From: Heterostelium multicystogenum
Lineage: Eukaryota; Evosea; Eumycetozoa; Acytosteliales; Acytosteliaceae
Reading direction: 5' to 3'
Length of the DNA: 64,000 bases
NCBI GenBank assembly: GCA_003667245.1
Contig: RCNN01000152.1
Location: 1 to 64,000 of the forward strand
The notes under the pieces: model-generated
Seen by the model: the letters and a program-made list of their open reading frames with translations, nothing else
Told to the model about the DNA's origin: nothing
The model's database searches: none
Position numbers and translations under genes: made by a program
Shown: in pieces, positions 23,450 to 36,614 of the stretch
How the letters are laid out: every line of letters begins with the position of its first letter
Numbering within the stretch: the stretch's first letter is position 1

Positions 23450-24889
23450 TCAGTCTTGTTTATTTGATTCGCATTTCAATGAGCTGATGGTTTTACTCCA
23501 TGATTTTGGAGGATCTATCTCTAAGGTTTGGGGCTGAAGCGTAGTCGGATGTATAAATGTTAGCTTGTAAGCTTGTAGCATCATTTCATTCTCTTCTTCT
23601 GGTTCTTCTTCTTGTTTTGGTTCTGGTACATCTTGCAGTTTCTTATTCTTTTTTAAGAGATGATCAATAAAGTAATGGTTTGTAATAGGGATCTCCTACG
23701 ATTGGGAAACCTGATTCACTAAAATGAATACGAAGCTGGTGAGTTCTACCGGTGATGAGGGATGCTTCAAACATTGCTTTTCTGTTTTCTTTTGATAGTG
23801 CTACCAGCTTATATTCAGTTTCTGCATTACGCGCTTCAAATTTGTTCTTTCCTTTCTCATGACTACTTCCAAATAAAAGAAAAGATGATAGGAAAGGATG
23901 ACCAACTTGCTTCACTATTTCTCTTCCATTGCATTCACTGCATTTGAACTGCTGACTATTTCTGCTGCTTTCTCCGTCAATGTTGTTTGATCCAAATAGC
24001 GGAACTGGATGTATACGAGGTCCTATGAAGCTCTGGATTGTTCCATGCTTGCTAATCACACCACTAGTTGTGTCGAATATTGGTGGTGTTCCTTTGATGA
24101 ATGTTGAGACAAAGCAACAACTTGCGTTTGAAGTGCAGTCATTATTTATGCAAGATGGAGTATCTGTTACAAGTCTGTAGGATTTCTCCCATTTGTGCAT
24201 TGTCTGAGACATTTGTGCACAAACAGCAGAGGTAATTGCAACAACCAATAATCCGCTGGTCCACTTATCCAATCGATTGATAAAGTACAATAGGATGCCT
24301 TTGGGATGATTATTATCGAAGAGTTTGACAAGTGACTTCAGTCTACGCTTCGGTCTTCCTTTGAGAGGCTCAGAGCCAGGTGTATCTTGCAAAGACTGTA
24401 GTGCCAACATCTCTTTGCGCATACACTCAATCATCATTTTCTCAATGGATTGGTTTTCATTTGATTGAACAGGATATCCAGCCGGCTTATTTTATAACAA
24501 CAAACTTATCTCCCCATTCTCCATGCACCAATTCAATATGATTGCTATCATCCTCTTTCAAAACTACCGCCATAACCTTTACCATTCCTACTACTCTTAT
24601 TGTTCAATCCCCAATCTATTTTAAGATAGTCTTCGTTTTCGTTCTTTATTTCTATTCTTTTAACATTTTTAGATCTACTATGTCTACTGTTACTCTTATC
24701 TCTAGAGCTGCTGACTATCGATTGAAGAACATTATGGTCATCATCTTTATTATTATTATTGTTATTAACTGAACTAAGCTGTCTTTGATGAATCGTATTA
24801 ACTTTGTATTGACAATCTAATAAACTAATATGTTTGGTAATAGAATGTAAGGAAAATCTTTGATTTGATATAAATCTATTAATAATCAT
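23450..24889 (-). CDS. RluA-type RNA pseudouridine synthase, probably mitochondrial
   Basis: The N-terminus (MIINRFISNQRFSLHSITKH) is basic and hydroxylated, a likely mitochondrial presequence. The catalytic domain starts with HGEWGDKFVVI..KPAGYPVQS, the usual VxKPAGxxxxp block. The active-site motif is INRLDKWTSGLLVVA, where the catalytic Asp is kept but the common HRLD histidine is Asn. KSYRLV matches KxYxaxV. An insert of about 100 residues with several Cys (including CSEC) precedes EYKLVAL. The end motif is ITGRTHQLRIHF...GFPIVGDPYY. Past the apparent stop near 23664, a neighbouring frame gives an acidic tail and a final strand ending at 23450. That extension is also read as coding. Frame changes near 23680 and 24440-24545. 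Target RNA unknown. Confidence 0.8.
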
Positions 24890-25038
24890 GATAGCTTTGA
24901 TTCGAATAGGTAGATCTAATAATAAGATTTATCTCAGCGGAAAATGCAATGATCATTCGATCGGTCTGCATCTGCAGGTTATTCGTTTTGAAAATTTATT
25001 GGTGCTTGAAGAAATTGAAGGCTGTTTAGGTGATAAGC

Positions 25039-26226
25039 TTAGTCTTCAATGGTAATGTTCGGTTGTGATCTTTTCTTTGAGGAATGGAACAGTTGTTCTA
25101 ATAGATTTCTTGCTATTGTTTGATATATCTATAGGTTCATTAATATTGTTGGAGAAGAGTAAGTTAGCTAAGCTTGTGTATACTGCTTGAGTTTATCAAT
25201 AATCAACGTACCTCAGATTGTTCAGAGTCTGGAGCTGTTACTGTGATTGGTTTGCCTGAATCTGATAGCTCTCTAATCTTTAGGTTCAAAGGTACCTCTC
25301 CTAATACATTGATACCTAGTTTCTCTGCTGTTTTCTTTGCACCGCCATCTCCGAATATATGCGACTTGTGCTGGCAATTTGGACATTCGAAATGGCTCAT
25401 ATTCTCTACTAATCCTAGTATCTGAATGGTCGATACATCGAAATGAATGCGGGAGTTAGATTCACGATCAATATCATGTTGTCATTTATGTTGAACAACA
25501 TACGGGTACTTGCACTTTTTGGAACATCTTGACACCTCTGATGACATCAGCAAGTGCCACGTCTTGCGGAGTTGAAACAATGACTGCACCAGACAATGGA
25601 ACTCGCTGGCACATGGTGAGAATAGCATCACCTGTTCCGGGTGGTAGATCGACTACCAAGATATCGAGATTTCCCCAGGCGGTGTGGTTGATCAGCTTCT
25701 CCAGTCCAGACATCACCATTGGCCCACGCCAGACAATAGCATCGTCCGGTTCAACCAAGAATCCCATCGACATACATTTTACACCGTAGTTTTGCAGCGG
25801 AATCATCTTTTGAGTCTGCTCTTCAATGGCCGGTCTGACATCGTTGAGATTCATCATGATCGGCAGCGACGGTCCAAACACATCTGCATCCAGAATACCG
25901 ACCGACAGATCAAGTCCTTTCAACGAGGACAAAGCCAGCGCCAAGTTGACGGACATAGTCGATTTGCCAACGCCACCTTTTGCCGACGACACAGCGACTA
26001 TATGTTTAATTCCGGGTATCGATAGCTTTGGTGGCACGCCCTTGCCCATTGGACCACCATGTGCATGGCCATGTCCGCTACTACTATAATATCTACATAT
26101 ATTTGGCAATGATGCTACTGATGTTGGTTTCATCAACGACATCCGATGTCCAATATTCAAAGCAGTAGCATGACTCCTATGACTATTTCTACTCAATAGA
26201 TTTGATATAACAACTTGTTTCAACAT
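25039..26226 (-). CDS. nubpl: NUBPL/Ind1 iron-sulfur P-loop ATPase for complex I assembly
   Basis: This Mrp/NBP35-type P-loop protein delivers Fe-S clusters to respiratory complex I in mitochondria. The leader MLKQVVISNLLSRNSHRSH is basic and Ser-rich, like a presequence. Then come GIKHIVAVSSAKGGVGKSTM (deviant Walker A, KGGVGKST), LDLSVGILDADVFGPSLPIM, VWRGPMVMSGLEKLI and LDILVVDLPPGTGD. After an intron (about 25402-25484) follows ILGLVENMSHFECPNC with the CxxC cluster-binding pair. A second intron joins DSEQSE to IYQTIARNLLEQLF. The stop is at 25039. No frame break is needed once the introns are placed, so this is one of the clean genes. Confidence 0.9.
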
Positions 26227-26814
26227 TTTCAGAAAATGATCTGTTTCTGACCAGAAACTTTAATTTGATTTTGAATAATCTTTGCAATCGTTTTTCTTAA
26301 AATGCAAGTGTTGATGAATCAATTATCTGTAAAGATAGATAATATACTAGCAGTATCTAAATCAAAATCTAAAACTTAAATTTCAAATTAAGATACTCAT
26401 CTAAATGGCTGAGCAAACAGACAGTAACTCATGTTGCATTAATGGATAATTATATCTACTCATGACATTTAACAAAATCTTCCACCATCATTCATATATT
26501 ATGAGAATGACATGACACATATAAAAGAAGAAAGATGAACTTCTAACTACATTCACCGATCAGATACTTTATAGAGTATTATCAAAATTGTCAATTGAGA
26601 TTCCTATCAAAAACAAAAAACACCACACAACCTTCCAATTAAAGTTCAGTTTTTAGATTTCCTGTAATTTCAGAAACTGTCATGAAGGATGTGATATGAG
26701 GGATGACAAATTACACTACCATCCAGCAACTTCCAACAAAGTCACAGATAGAGATTATCATATGTAAATAGCAGTACTAGTACCTAGCCTAGCTTAGCTC
26801 TTTTTGTTGACAAG
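26227..26814. other. Divergent promoter region between NUBPL and MLH3
   Basis: AT-rich 588-base region between two divergent starts; no ORF or element recognised. Confidence 0.5.
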
Positions 26815-29800
26815 ATGAATAGTAATAATAATAGTAGTGGTAGTAGTAAGACATTGATTAATAAATTGGATGATGATGTTGTTACAAGTATACGTTCGAC
26901 ATTGTCAATCGTTAGTTATGAACAGGCTTTGGAGGAAGTCGTTTATAATGCTATCGATGCAAATGCTACTGTTGTAAACGTTACAATAAATACAGCGTCG
27001 TTGGCTTTCGATGTCAAGGACAATGGAATGTCGATTGCATTCGATGATCTAAAGTTGGTTGGACAACGTAATTGTACGTCGAAATTCACAACTCCTCACG
27101 ACTTTGAGCATCTTCATACCTTTGGATTCCGTGGAGAGTCTCTGGCATCGATTTCTGCCATTGCTGCTTTGGAATTAGTTTGTACCATATCCAACGATGA
27201 CGCACAACACGCGCAAGATGACAACGACAAGAAGAGCCATCTCAAGAGCTTTGCAAAGCTTATTAGATTCGGCAACACAGAATATATTAAGGAGTTGGAA
27301 GTCGCGAAAGATACGGTCGGAACCCTGGTCAAGGTGAGAGAGCTCTTTCGATTTGTACCGGTTCGTCGTCAAAATATCAACCATTCGTCACTGCGGCTGT
27401 CAGTCAAGAAGAAATTGGAAAACATAGCATTGTCACATCCACATATAACATTTTCCTTATTCGACGAAACCAAAGGTCTTATATTTGAAACACCTCAAGT
27501 ATGCCATCCGACAGAGTATCGCATTGAATTTTACTAACAAACTGATATCATTAGGATCATCAATTTATACCTACATTTTCAATGTTTTATGGCGATGAGA
27601 AGGCAAAGATCATGGAGTTCATCGACTCCACTGAGTTCCCTCACCCATCTCACGACTTTAGACTTCATGGATATCTATGTTTGCCAACAAAAAAAGGTCA
27701 TCCTAACCAGTCTTTACAATTAATATGTGAGTTATTAATACATTAAGATTCACATTGGCTGAACTATTCTAACTTGATTGCCTCGGAAACGTAGATGTAA
27801 ATAATAGAATAGTTTACAATACCAAGCTTCATAGGATCGTCAATCAGATGTATAAATCTTTTAGGTTGTTTAATGAGACGAAATTAGCTGAGGAAAATCA
27901 CTCAAAGATTAGAAAGGAGGTGATCGACGTGCACCCTATGTATGCTCTCTTTCTTGAATGTCCATTTACCTCGTACGATCGATCATACGAGCCCAACTCA
28001 AAGACATTTCTTGAGTTTAAGAATTGGCAACTACCAATAAATCTCATTAAAAGTGCCCTCACTCGATTCCTCGCAAAGAACAGAGCCACTGATACAGCTA
28101 GTTCAAAATCATCCTACTTCAACAAAAGAATCGACGACCACAACACAAGCAACGATGACATTGATTTAGCCGGAATACCAACCCAAAATCAAGTAACAGA
28201 TAGTAATGGTGGGGATGGTGGAATAGACTTTGGAAATGTCGACTTTGTTGGTGGAGATATAGATATGAATGATTCTTTCAGTGATGTAAATACAACAGGA
28301 GATAGCCAACTCCAAAACAATGATGAAGATGATATAAACAATGGAATTGAATACAGTGACAACGAAGACAGGGAAGTACAACCGGTATCTCCATCGCTGC
28401 TTTCACAGATAAACAATGATGAAATCAAACCATTGGACAATGATGCATCCAAGTTCAATTCACTCTTCTTTAAGCACTCCATACTTGTTTCTAAAGATAA
28501 AGACATAGATACGACGACAAATCAACAATCAACTACCAAAACCCAATTCTACTTCATCCGATAAAGATGTAATATTCATTGATATTAGTGATGAGGATAA
28601 TGAATTTGAAGACTCTCAATCATCACTGCGAAATGCCAATTCCCAATTACTCTCTTCTGGACACTTTCAAGTTAAGACAGAAAAGCTGGCAAACGACAGT
28701 GATTCTTCTCAGCTATCACAATCTCAATACACTCAACCTTCGCAACAAATTACACAATCCTCACAACCTTCCCAACAAACTTCACAATCAACACAAACAT
28801 CAAATGATCAAGGCTCTTCACAGTTCAGTGGTAGTATTTGGAACGTACCTAAGGTAAAAACTGAGAACTCAAATGATAAACCATTGGCAACAAAACGATT
28901 TACTGAAGTTGAAGAAACAGAAGACAAAACAGTGGAAACATTATACAATGAGGTTATTGATGTGGAGTCATTCGGCATCAAGGCGACAACCAAAGTAGTT
29001 ACTACCACCACTACAACCAAGGTGGTTACCAAACCTTTGGAATTGACGCCACCACCTGCTCCGCCAGTAAAAGAAGAAAATATACAGCCAATACAGCCAA
29101 CATCGCCTTTGAATAGCAACAATTCTTACGATTTTGATTTTGGATTTGGTGATGGAGGAGACGACAATGAAGATCAAAGCAACTATCAACCTATTTCACC
29201 AATTTCAAAACCACCCTCTTCCAATACTTCATTGCCATCCACTTCTTCTGTAGCGTCCTCAAGCACCTCTCCTTCTCCGCAAAAGAAACACAGATCAAAA
29301 TACTTCACTGACTCCACAAGGCAACCTACAACATCACCACTTAAACAAAATCAACAGAAAACCATTGTACATTCCCATCATTTTGACATAGTAAAGACAC
29401 CTCTTACCAACAGCACTCCAGTTTTATCAAAATTTTTTATTCACCATAACAACCAATCCAGTCCACCTGCACCAGCTCCACCTGCAAATCAAACAACACC
29501 CACCCAAGTTTCGCCAGCAAAACAATTACCACTAGATTCATTCCTATCACCGCTATCGCAACAATCCGAATCAAAATCAGCAGATGATTCAATCAACGAT
29601 GACTATTTTCCGAGCGATAATGAGCCTGAAGATGATCTAAAGCATAAACTACCCAAAAAGTTAAGATTCAATGTAGTTAATACAGTTTATCCATTCTCCA
29701 ATGAAGACTTGGCCATTAAGGATGAAAATGATCGAATGGACGAGGAACTACCTTTCAAATTAAATGAAAGTACAGATATCATTGATTTTGGACTGGGAGC

Positions 29801-30991
29801 CAGATGAAGAAATGATAAACTACAAGTGTGAACACAATCATGACAAAAATACAATTTTGACACCAATCGAAGAAGATGATGAGAGCACTGAAGAAGAGGG
29901 AGAACCATACTCAAAGGCTGCAAGTCCACTATCTACACCGACCAAAGCAACAGCTACAACCACCCCACCAAATACTCCTCCTCATCAAACACCTATAGTT
30001 TTAACACCAAACAGCTTACCTGCAAACCTCAGACCTTCAATCATCATTGCGAATCAATCGGATGATGATGAGAGCAGCTATGCCACCTCCCAATCTTCAA
30101 CCTCTTCACAATCAATATCTTCAACTCCAACATCAATTTCTTCTCACCACATTGTAACATATACACCAACCGCACTTTATGAGACAGATGATGGACGTAA
30201 ACTAAGCCCATTTTTCGAATCTAACTTCAGAGAACCAAACAAGGATTGGAACTCTATGCAAGAAGCCAATCGCGAACAAATCAAGAAACAACAGACACAT
30301 GATCATGACAAACAAAGAAAACTATTCTTACAAAACAAAACCACTGAAAGGCTAACCCGTGAACATATAGACAAGGTCAGATTCATTGCACAACTCGACA
30401 AGAAATATCTGCTTTGCGAAGCCAATGGTCTGTTCTTTGTGATGGACCAACACGCAGTATCTGAAAGAATCAACCTCGAAACTTACAGTCGTGCCATTCC
30501 AAACTTTGATGTTGTCCCACTAAAAGAGCGATGGTCTCTCACACCCGATGAAATGATCCTCATGGCGGAGTACAAAAACAGAGATTGAAAAATACGGATT
30601 CAAATGGCAGCCAAATAAAAACAACGATCTCATTAGAAACCGCACCCAAAGTGTGCTCACAGACACTTGGCGTTGGCCAACTACACGAGTATCTCTCAAT
30701 GATAGCCGACCGGGAGATAGGACCACCACCTTCGTTCCACCGAATTCGTCAGACTCATGCGTGTGCGCGTGCCATTAAGTTTGGACATGCTCTATCACGT
30801 GAACGATGCGATAACCTCATGAAAGATCTAGCCAAATGTAACGAATCCATTCCACTGCGCACACGGACGTCCATCATCAGTCTCCATGATAAACTTTGGA
30901 AGGATCTCTCAAAAAACTGAAAGAACTCCAAATGGAGCAAATCAAGCCGAAATCACTTAAATCTATGATCAAGTCGATGAACATTCAATAA
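26815..30991 (+). CDS. mlh3: MutL homologue MLH3 (mismatch repair / meiotic recombination)
   Basis: The N-terminal GHKL ATPase is clear: ALEEVVYNAIDANAT (Asn of motif I), VKDNGMSIAFDDL (motif II), then HTFGFRGESLASISAIAAL (motif III). The exon ending in ETPQ at about 27499 joins DHQFIPTFSMFYG. A later exon gives VNNRIVYNTKLHRIVNQMYK and the MLH3-typical FKNWQLP. A linker of roughly 700 residues rich in Ser, Gln, Pro, Asp and Glu follows. The C-terminal endonuclease domain has DQHAVSERINLE at 30445-30480, matching DQHA(X)2E(X)4E, then ACARAIKFGHALS and PFHCAHGRPS, both MLH3-like. Frame changes occur near 28535, 29800, 30575, 30640 and 30850. The proposed end at 30991 uses the frame KELQMEQIKPKSLKSMIKSM. 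It should act with MLH1. Confidence 0.88.
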
Positions 30992-31228
30992 ACACTATCA
31001 CTATTCTCTGGCAATAAATAAATTCCCAAGAATATAGGATATCCAAATCTCAATCTCGATCTGACCATCTTTGCTTATTTTTTGTGCGTTTTCGTAAAAA
31101 ACAAACAACATGTCCCTCATTTTGTTTTTTTAAAACATGTTTCCCTCATTTGATTTTGTAAATTCGATTATTTAATTATCACTAAAAACAACATAAAATA
31201 TTTATATATATAGATTAAAGAAAGAAAC

Positions 31229-31852
31229 ATGAATTTGGATATAGATGTAAAACATAATAAAGATGAATATGTCATGATGGATACATGGAGTTCAAGAGGT
31301 GAGGATGGACCAGTGATTCCAGAAAGAGAAGGACTTCTCCAGAACAGGGAGTTTGAAAATAATCAATTCACTCAAAATAATCAACAACAGACAAATTCAT
31401 TCTATCCAAATCAATCATACTATACTTATTATCCTCCAACCCAAACATCTCCTATAAACTCATATGAAAGTAAGTAAAATTTTAACAATCAAAATCCAAC
31501 AACTGAGGTTTAATAATAAATATTAATGAATCTTCTAAAAGAATGTTATACTGCACAACCCGCTCAACAGTACATAATTATGAATAATGATGGTTTGCAA
31601 GACGAAGCAAAAAAAGGCAGAAAAGGATCTCATTCCAGCAGCAGTGATGTTGGGAGCCGTTTTTCTAGTTTGTTGTGTGTGGGCTGGAAATTTTTGCATA
31701 CCTTTAAATCAAAAAACAGTTCAGCTAGAATATTGGCTATGATTAGCGTTATTCTATTCGTCCTCTCGATAGTTGCAGTAGTGGTCTTCTTTATCATAAT
31801 GTTAGTTTCACCTGTAATTATGCTTTCAATTTTCAAAGGTACTTTTGAATGA
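31229..31852 (+). CDS. Small two-helix membrane protein, unknown
   Basis: The first exon (31229-31474) encodes a hydrophilic segment rich in Asn, Gln, Tyr and Pro (YYTYYPPTQTSP). An intron ends at the AG before AATGTTATACTG. The second exon begins hydrophilic, then gives SKNSSARILAMISVILFVLS and IVAVVVFFIIMLV. In the neighbouring frame of the same DNA stands PAAVMLGAVFLVCCVWAGNF. A frame change near 31600-31690 would therefore give a two-helix protein with a CC pair, reminiscent of dispanin/CD225 or BRI3-like proteins. The latter resemblance is weak. The end at 31852 is common to both readings. Confidence 0.55.
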
Positions 31853-33589
31853 TATGTCAGCCGTATGGATATAATAAATGTAAATATAAGATACCAATCA
31901 ATAAAATCATATCATTCGCAATTATGATTTCGTATCCTAACTTCTGCTTTTGATGATCACCATTCATTTCATATGATTCAAATTACAAAATGTACTTGTT
32001 TGGTGAATTCAACCCAACTTGGTCGTTCTCCACACGCACTGCACTGAGCATAACCTCAGTGGACAAGACAAGACATGATTCGGACAATTCGTGTACATTG
32101 TGGGTACCACAACATCACTCACTTATTGTATGTATTGACTATTGTTGAATATCAACAGAACGGGTCTTCATATGTGATACTCCAAGAGGGTTTTATAATA
32201 AAGTAATCTATCAAACACACACACACATGCAACGAATCAAACAAAAGTCGATCACACATTTAGAAATTAGTCGTTACTGCACTTGAAAAATAAGTTTGAT
32301 CAAATTATAATAATAAATTTTCATCAAAAATATTTTTTTTTTTTTAGAATCTCATCCAACCCAAAATTACCAAATCTTGTTTGGATTTGAATTTTGTTTG
32401 TTGAAACCATTCAAATTTGGTTGATTTTTGCACAAACACTCAATTCACTTGCTCCCCTACCTTTACAACAAAAATCATAATAATCCTAAAAGATTATATC
32501 TTTTTTGTAGCATTTTATTTAATATTTATTTTCCAATTTTTGAATAGCGTGGTGTTAGATATATTACACAACACATAATCAATCCACAAGCCAACAACCC
32601 ACAAACAACTCAACACATTTATTAGATTCCAAAAAACAAAATAATCCTACACAACTACCTCAAACCAAACAAACTCCTCCCAACAACACCAGCAAATTTT
32701 ATTTTTATTAGTTTAATTTTAAGATAGTAATAATAAATTTAATATACCCATTAGTAATTCGTCAAATAACTAATAATAATAATAATAATAGATTCAAGAC
32801 AGTTACAACAACAAACAACAAACATCAACACACTTATCAACCAACTAACTTAAAAGTACACACAATTGTGTTTTTATATTTCTTCAAGGTGCTCCAATAC
32901 CACCACCGCAAACCTCAAACCCCTTTAAATACCCCACCTCAGGTTTTATTCTTTAAAACTAGTTCTCAAAGAAGCTCAATTCAGCTCTATCCATTTGCAA
33001 AGTAGCAAACCACGAACAATAATTATATTATTAGTATCAATAGTAATAGTAATCAGTAAATTGTCAAAGGTCAATCTTACTCTATTGGATCTATTAGTCC
33101 TACACTTTTACATCGAGCAAATTAGCAACAACATCTACAACACATCTACAACAACACATTGTATATTAGAAAACGACGAGGGTGTTTTAGAGAAATTTAA
33201 TTAATTGTATCAAATTCGGTTCTCTCTACTCCCTCTAGAACACCATAGCAAGAGTAGGATTTCAATACGAATAGGTTAACCTTAAGACATCGATTAACCC
33301 CATTGAATAATGACTACAATATCACAAGTTCATCTATAGAGTACGAGAACCAATAGCAATAACAGCCAGCAACAACAATTTAATATACTCTGTGTGCGGT
33401 ATTCAAGTTTAAATCTATTCAATTCATACAAACAAACAAGTTCAATAGTAATAATTATTCAAACAACTCAAGTAATTTGTTAGTAAATAATACTAATAAT
33501 AATAATAATAATAATAGTTTGGAATCAGTAGTATTTTTATTCATTCGAATTCCAATTGTAATAATAATAGTCATATCAGATATTTGAAA
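31853..33589. other. Long intergenic region / RhoGAP leader, 1.7 kb
   Basis: Contains a CA repeat near 32213-32226, a T run at about 32333-32345, and from 32560 a long CAA/ACA-rich stretch typical of dictyostelid 5' leaders. AAT microsatellites occur at about 32770-32790 and 33490-33515. No supported gene; a 69-codon ORF at 32995-33204 lacks an ATG start and features. Confidence 0.5.
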
Positions 33590-36267
33590 ATGTCAACCTC
33601 AAATGAATCAAATTCAACGCAAGAATATCCAGATGATGTTTCCAACTGTGATAATGTTTCATTATCATCATCTGGACAACAGCCAAGAAATTTAAAAAAG
33701 AAAATAGGCGATTTCCTCAATACTTTTATAAAGAAAAGGTGATTAATTAAAACTCAAGTGGAATGATTGGATTTGTTCAATTATTAATAGTTATTACAAA
33801 TTAATTTCAGACCATCACCTGATGATTTAAGAGAAAAGAATATTTTTAATGGCACCAAGTAATGTTGCACCCAGAATACAACCGTCTCGATATGATTTAG
33901 AAAATAACATGACACATAAAGCTGGATCACACCAGAGAAAAGGCAGTGTTTCACGTGGCAAAAAGAGTTCTGATGATAACTCTGGAAAGAAATCGGCATG
34001 GAGTATCTCAGAAATCTGGACTTTACCTTCTCGAAATTCACATTCGGAAAGACTGTTGTACATAGATTGAAATTCCCGCAATTTGGATTGACTCCTGATG
34101 AGCTGCAAGATCTTTACCCAGACCAACCCGATGGAATACCTTTAATTCTAACAAAAGGAATAGAATATTTAAAAAATCGTATGTTGATCATCAGCAAGGC
34201 TACGCTGCTGGCGGAAATGATCTTAATTATATCTATCATTTCATATAGATTTGGAAACAGAAGGATTATTCAGAGTTAATGGAAGTAATAAGGATATAAG
34301 TTTATTGAAATTCAAAGTTGAAGATGGAGATCTAGATTTCAGTGCTGTCGATAACCCATATTGTATTTGTGGTTTAGTTTCAACATTTTTCAAAGAGCTA
34401 CCAGATCCACTTATTCCAATGGACAGATATAACGAAGCAATCGAATGTGTTCGTAAGTTATCAAGGCTACTGACATAATAAGTCCTAAGACTAATGCTCT
34501 CTTTTATTATTAACAGGTGGCACAGAGAATTTAGAAGTAATTGTTCCTAAATTAAGAAAATTGGTTTTAAATATTCCACCATCACATCTTTGTATACTTA
34601 GGAAATTCATTGATTTCCTCACACTAATTGAAGCACACAAAGACAAGAATAAGATGACTTCCGATAATTTAGGTATCATATTTGGACCCACTTTGATGAG
34701 GGATCCAGATTTCAAGGATATTACAAGTGGCCTTGCAAACCTAAAGTTACAATCTTATGTTATTAAATATATGGTCGAATGCTACAGTGCCATCTTTAAG
34801 AGCTTCGAAGTAAAGTCTGCTTACAGAAAGTCGATGGTCGTACTTCCACCTGTGGATACCTCATCCATCGACTATCTTGACATTGCATCGCCTGCATCGG
34901 AAACAAAGCGAGAATCCATGGTACAAGTTGTGCGATCCGATGGTCAGCTATCGCGTCGTCCACGTCCTCCACCACGTCGTACTGGAACAATAATGCTCAG
35001 TCCTCGTCAACCAGAGCAAAGACAACAACAGGCATACGCCATTTCAACTATGACACGTCCAGTATCCAGAATTTTCAACCCCGAGATTCTGGAGTCGCCG
35101 ACTAGACCACCAGCCAACTGTCCAGTACCACCCAAACCACCTACCAGAAAGCCAGTTCCAACCAACTCACCAATCAAGCTTGATCTCAATAAGCCAACCA
35201 GCAAAACAACCACTCCCCAACCCCCAATGCCATTTAGAAAGCTTCCGTCAACACCACAATCACCTAAGTTGGCACCAAGACCACCAGTCACAAAAGCACC
35301 ACCCAAACTGACCACATCAACAACAACTACAACATCATCCCCATCGTTAGAAACACCAAAATCGAAACCATTGCCACCAAAAAGAAATTTCCCAGTCGAT
35401 TCAGCTCTTTCTGGATCACCACCTCAAACAGCAACACCATCACCATTGATTTCGCGAGCAAATACAATGCCATCAACATTCAAACCACCAGCATTAACAC
35501 AAACAAATGTAAATACAACTTCATCGACTCCAACTACTCCGTCACCGAATCAATTTGATAGGCCACCTAATAAACCACCTCCATCACCATTCGATTATAA
35601 ATACAAAACGACACCCAATCCTGTAACCAATAGTAACAATGTAAAGATATCACAAATCAATGAATCCGAGCCAAACAGCAAGAATACAACAGGTGCTCCA
35701 GTAATTAAAAAGCGTGTCCAATTTGGCAATACTGAGATGGACACACCAACTACTACAGCACCAGCGCCAATCTCTAGACCACCAGTTTTGCCAAGATCGA
35801 CATCATTTGTTGATCATTCACTCCAGTCAAAACCCATACCAGTACCAAGGCAAAACATTGAACAACCACCTGCATTTTCTCTTTCGAGCAAAGGCCAATC
35901 ACCAAAAACCACTGTAACTCTAATTCCACCCTCCACCACCAACATTTCACCAAGCAATAGCACTGTATCCACATCACCAAGTGGTAAATCCAACTCATTC
36001 AAATTGAATTCATCCTCTTCAAGCGACGAAACAGAAAAAGCCAAAAACAGCTTTACTAGTCAAAGAACATCCAAGTCCGCACTTAATCTCACTGGTGGAA
36101 CCAAAGACGAGAAGGCTTCACCTCCACAGTCGTCATCACCTAATTCAGGAAATCCACTAGTTTTTAAAAATGTACTATTAAATCCACCATTAAGAGTAGC
36201 ACCACAACCAACTCAAACATCATCACCTGACATTACTAGCAAATCACCAATCATATCAAGAAAATGA
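33590..36267 (+). CDS. RhoGAP domain protein with long proline-rich tail
   Basis: This is a GTPase-activating protein for Rho/Rac. Exon 1 (33590-33738) starts MSTSNESNSTQEYPDD and ends in a basic helix (LKKKIGDFLNTFIKKR). Further exons give the GAP domain, FGLTPDELQDLYPDQPDGIP then LILTKGIEYL. Next comes LETEGLFRVNGS, whose Arg is the catalytic arginine finger. PYCICGLVSTFFKELPDPLI, LRKFIDFLTLIEAHKDKNKM and NLGIIFGPTLMRDPDF complete it. The remaining 450 residues are Pro/Ser/Thr-rich with many PxxP and RPPPRR-type SH3 ligands (RRPRPPPRRTGT). The tail exon 34518-36267 reads without a break. One frame change lies at about 33850 and one near 34010. The tail may recruit SH3 partners; specificity is not evident. 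Confidence 0.88.
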
Positions 36268-36614
36268 AAGAAAGAACAACTAATAAACTAAACAATGGGA
36301 TTAAATTTGATAAATTTCAATCCACTCTCACTCAGTCAAGACTATTCTAACCAAGTATAATATAACATATATTAACACATTATTGCAAATTCTTAGAGGC
36401 TGGCTTCATGAGATGTGACAAGTTCAATTTGAACTTAGTTTCGCTCTTTTTTTGAATTTTTCATGTTCACTTGAATCCACCCACTCTCTGAGACTTTTTT
36501 TTTCTTACACTCGATTTCAAAATTAGAGTAGTATTGTCATTAGCGAAGCTAGTTAGTTAGTCTGTCTTGTTTATTGATTAGTTCAAGGTGACATTCACAG
36601 AACACAGTAGCAAA
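36268..36614. other. Intergenic region before Nup107
   Basis: Tandem plus-strand genes; AT-rich with no visible element. Confidence 0.5.

Noticed and set aside
25529..26089. Plus-strand ORFs of 86-113 codons
   Set aside because: Lie opposite the NUBPL P-loop coding region, which has strong family motifs.
32995..33204. 69-codon ORF upstream of RhoGAP
   Set aside because: Starts at TTG, lies in a CAA-rich leader-like region and has no recognisable feature.
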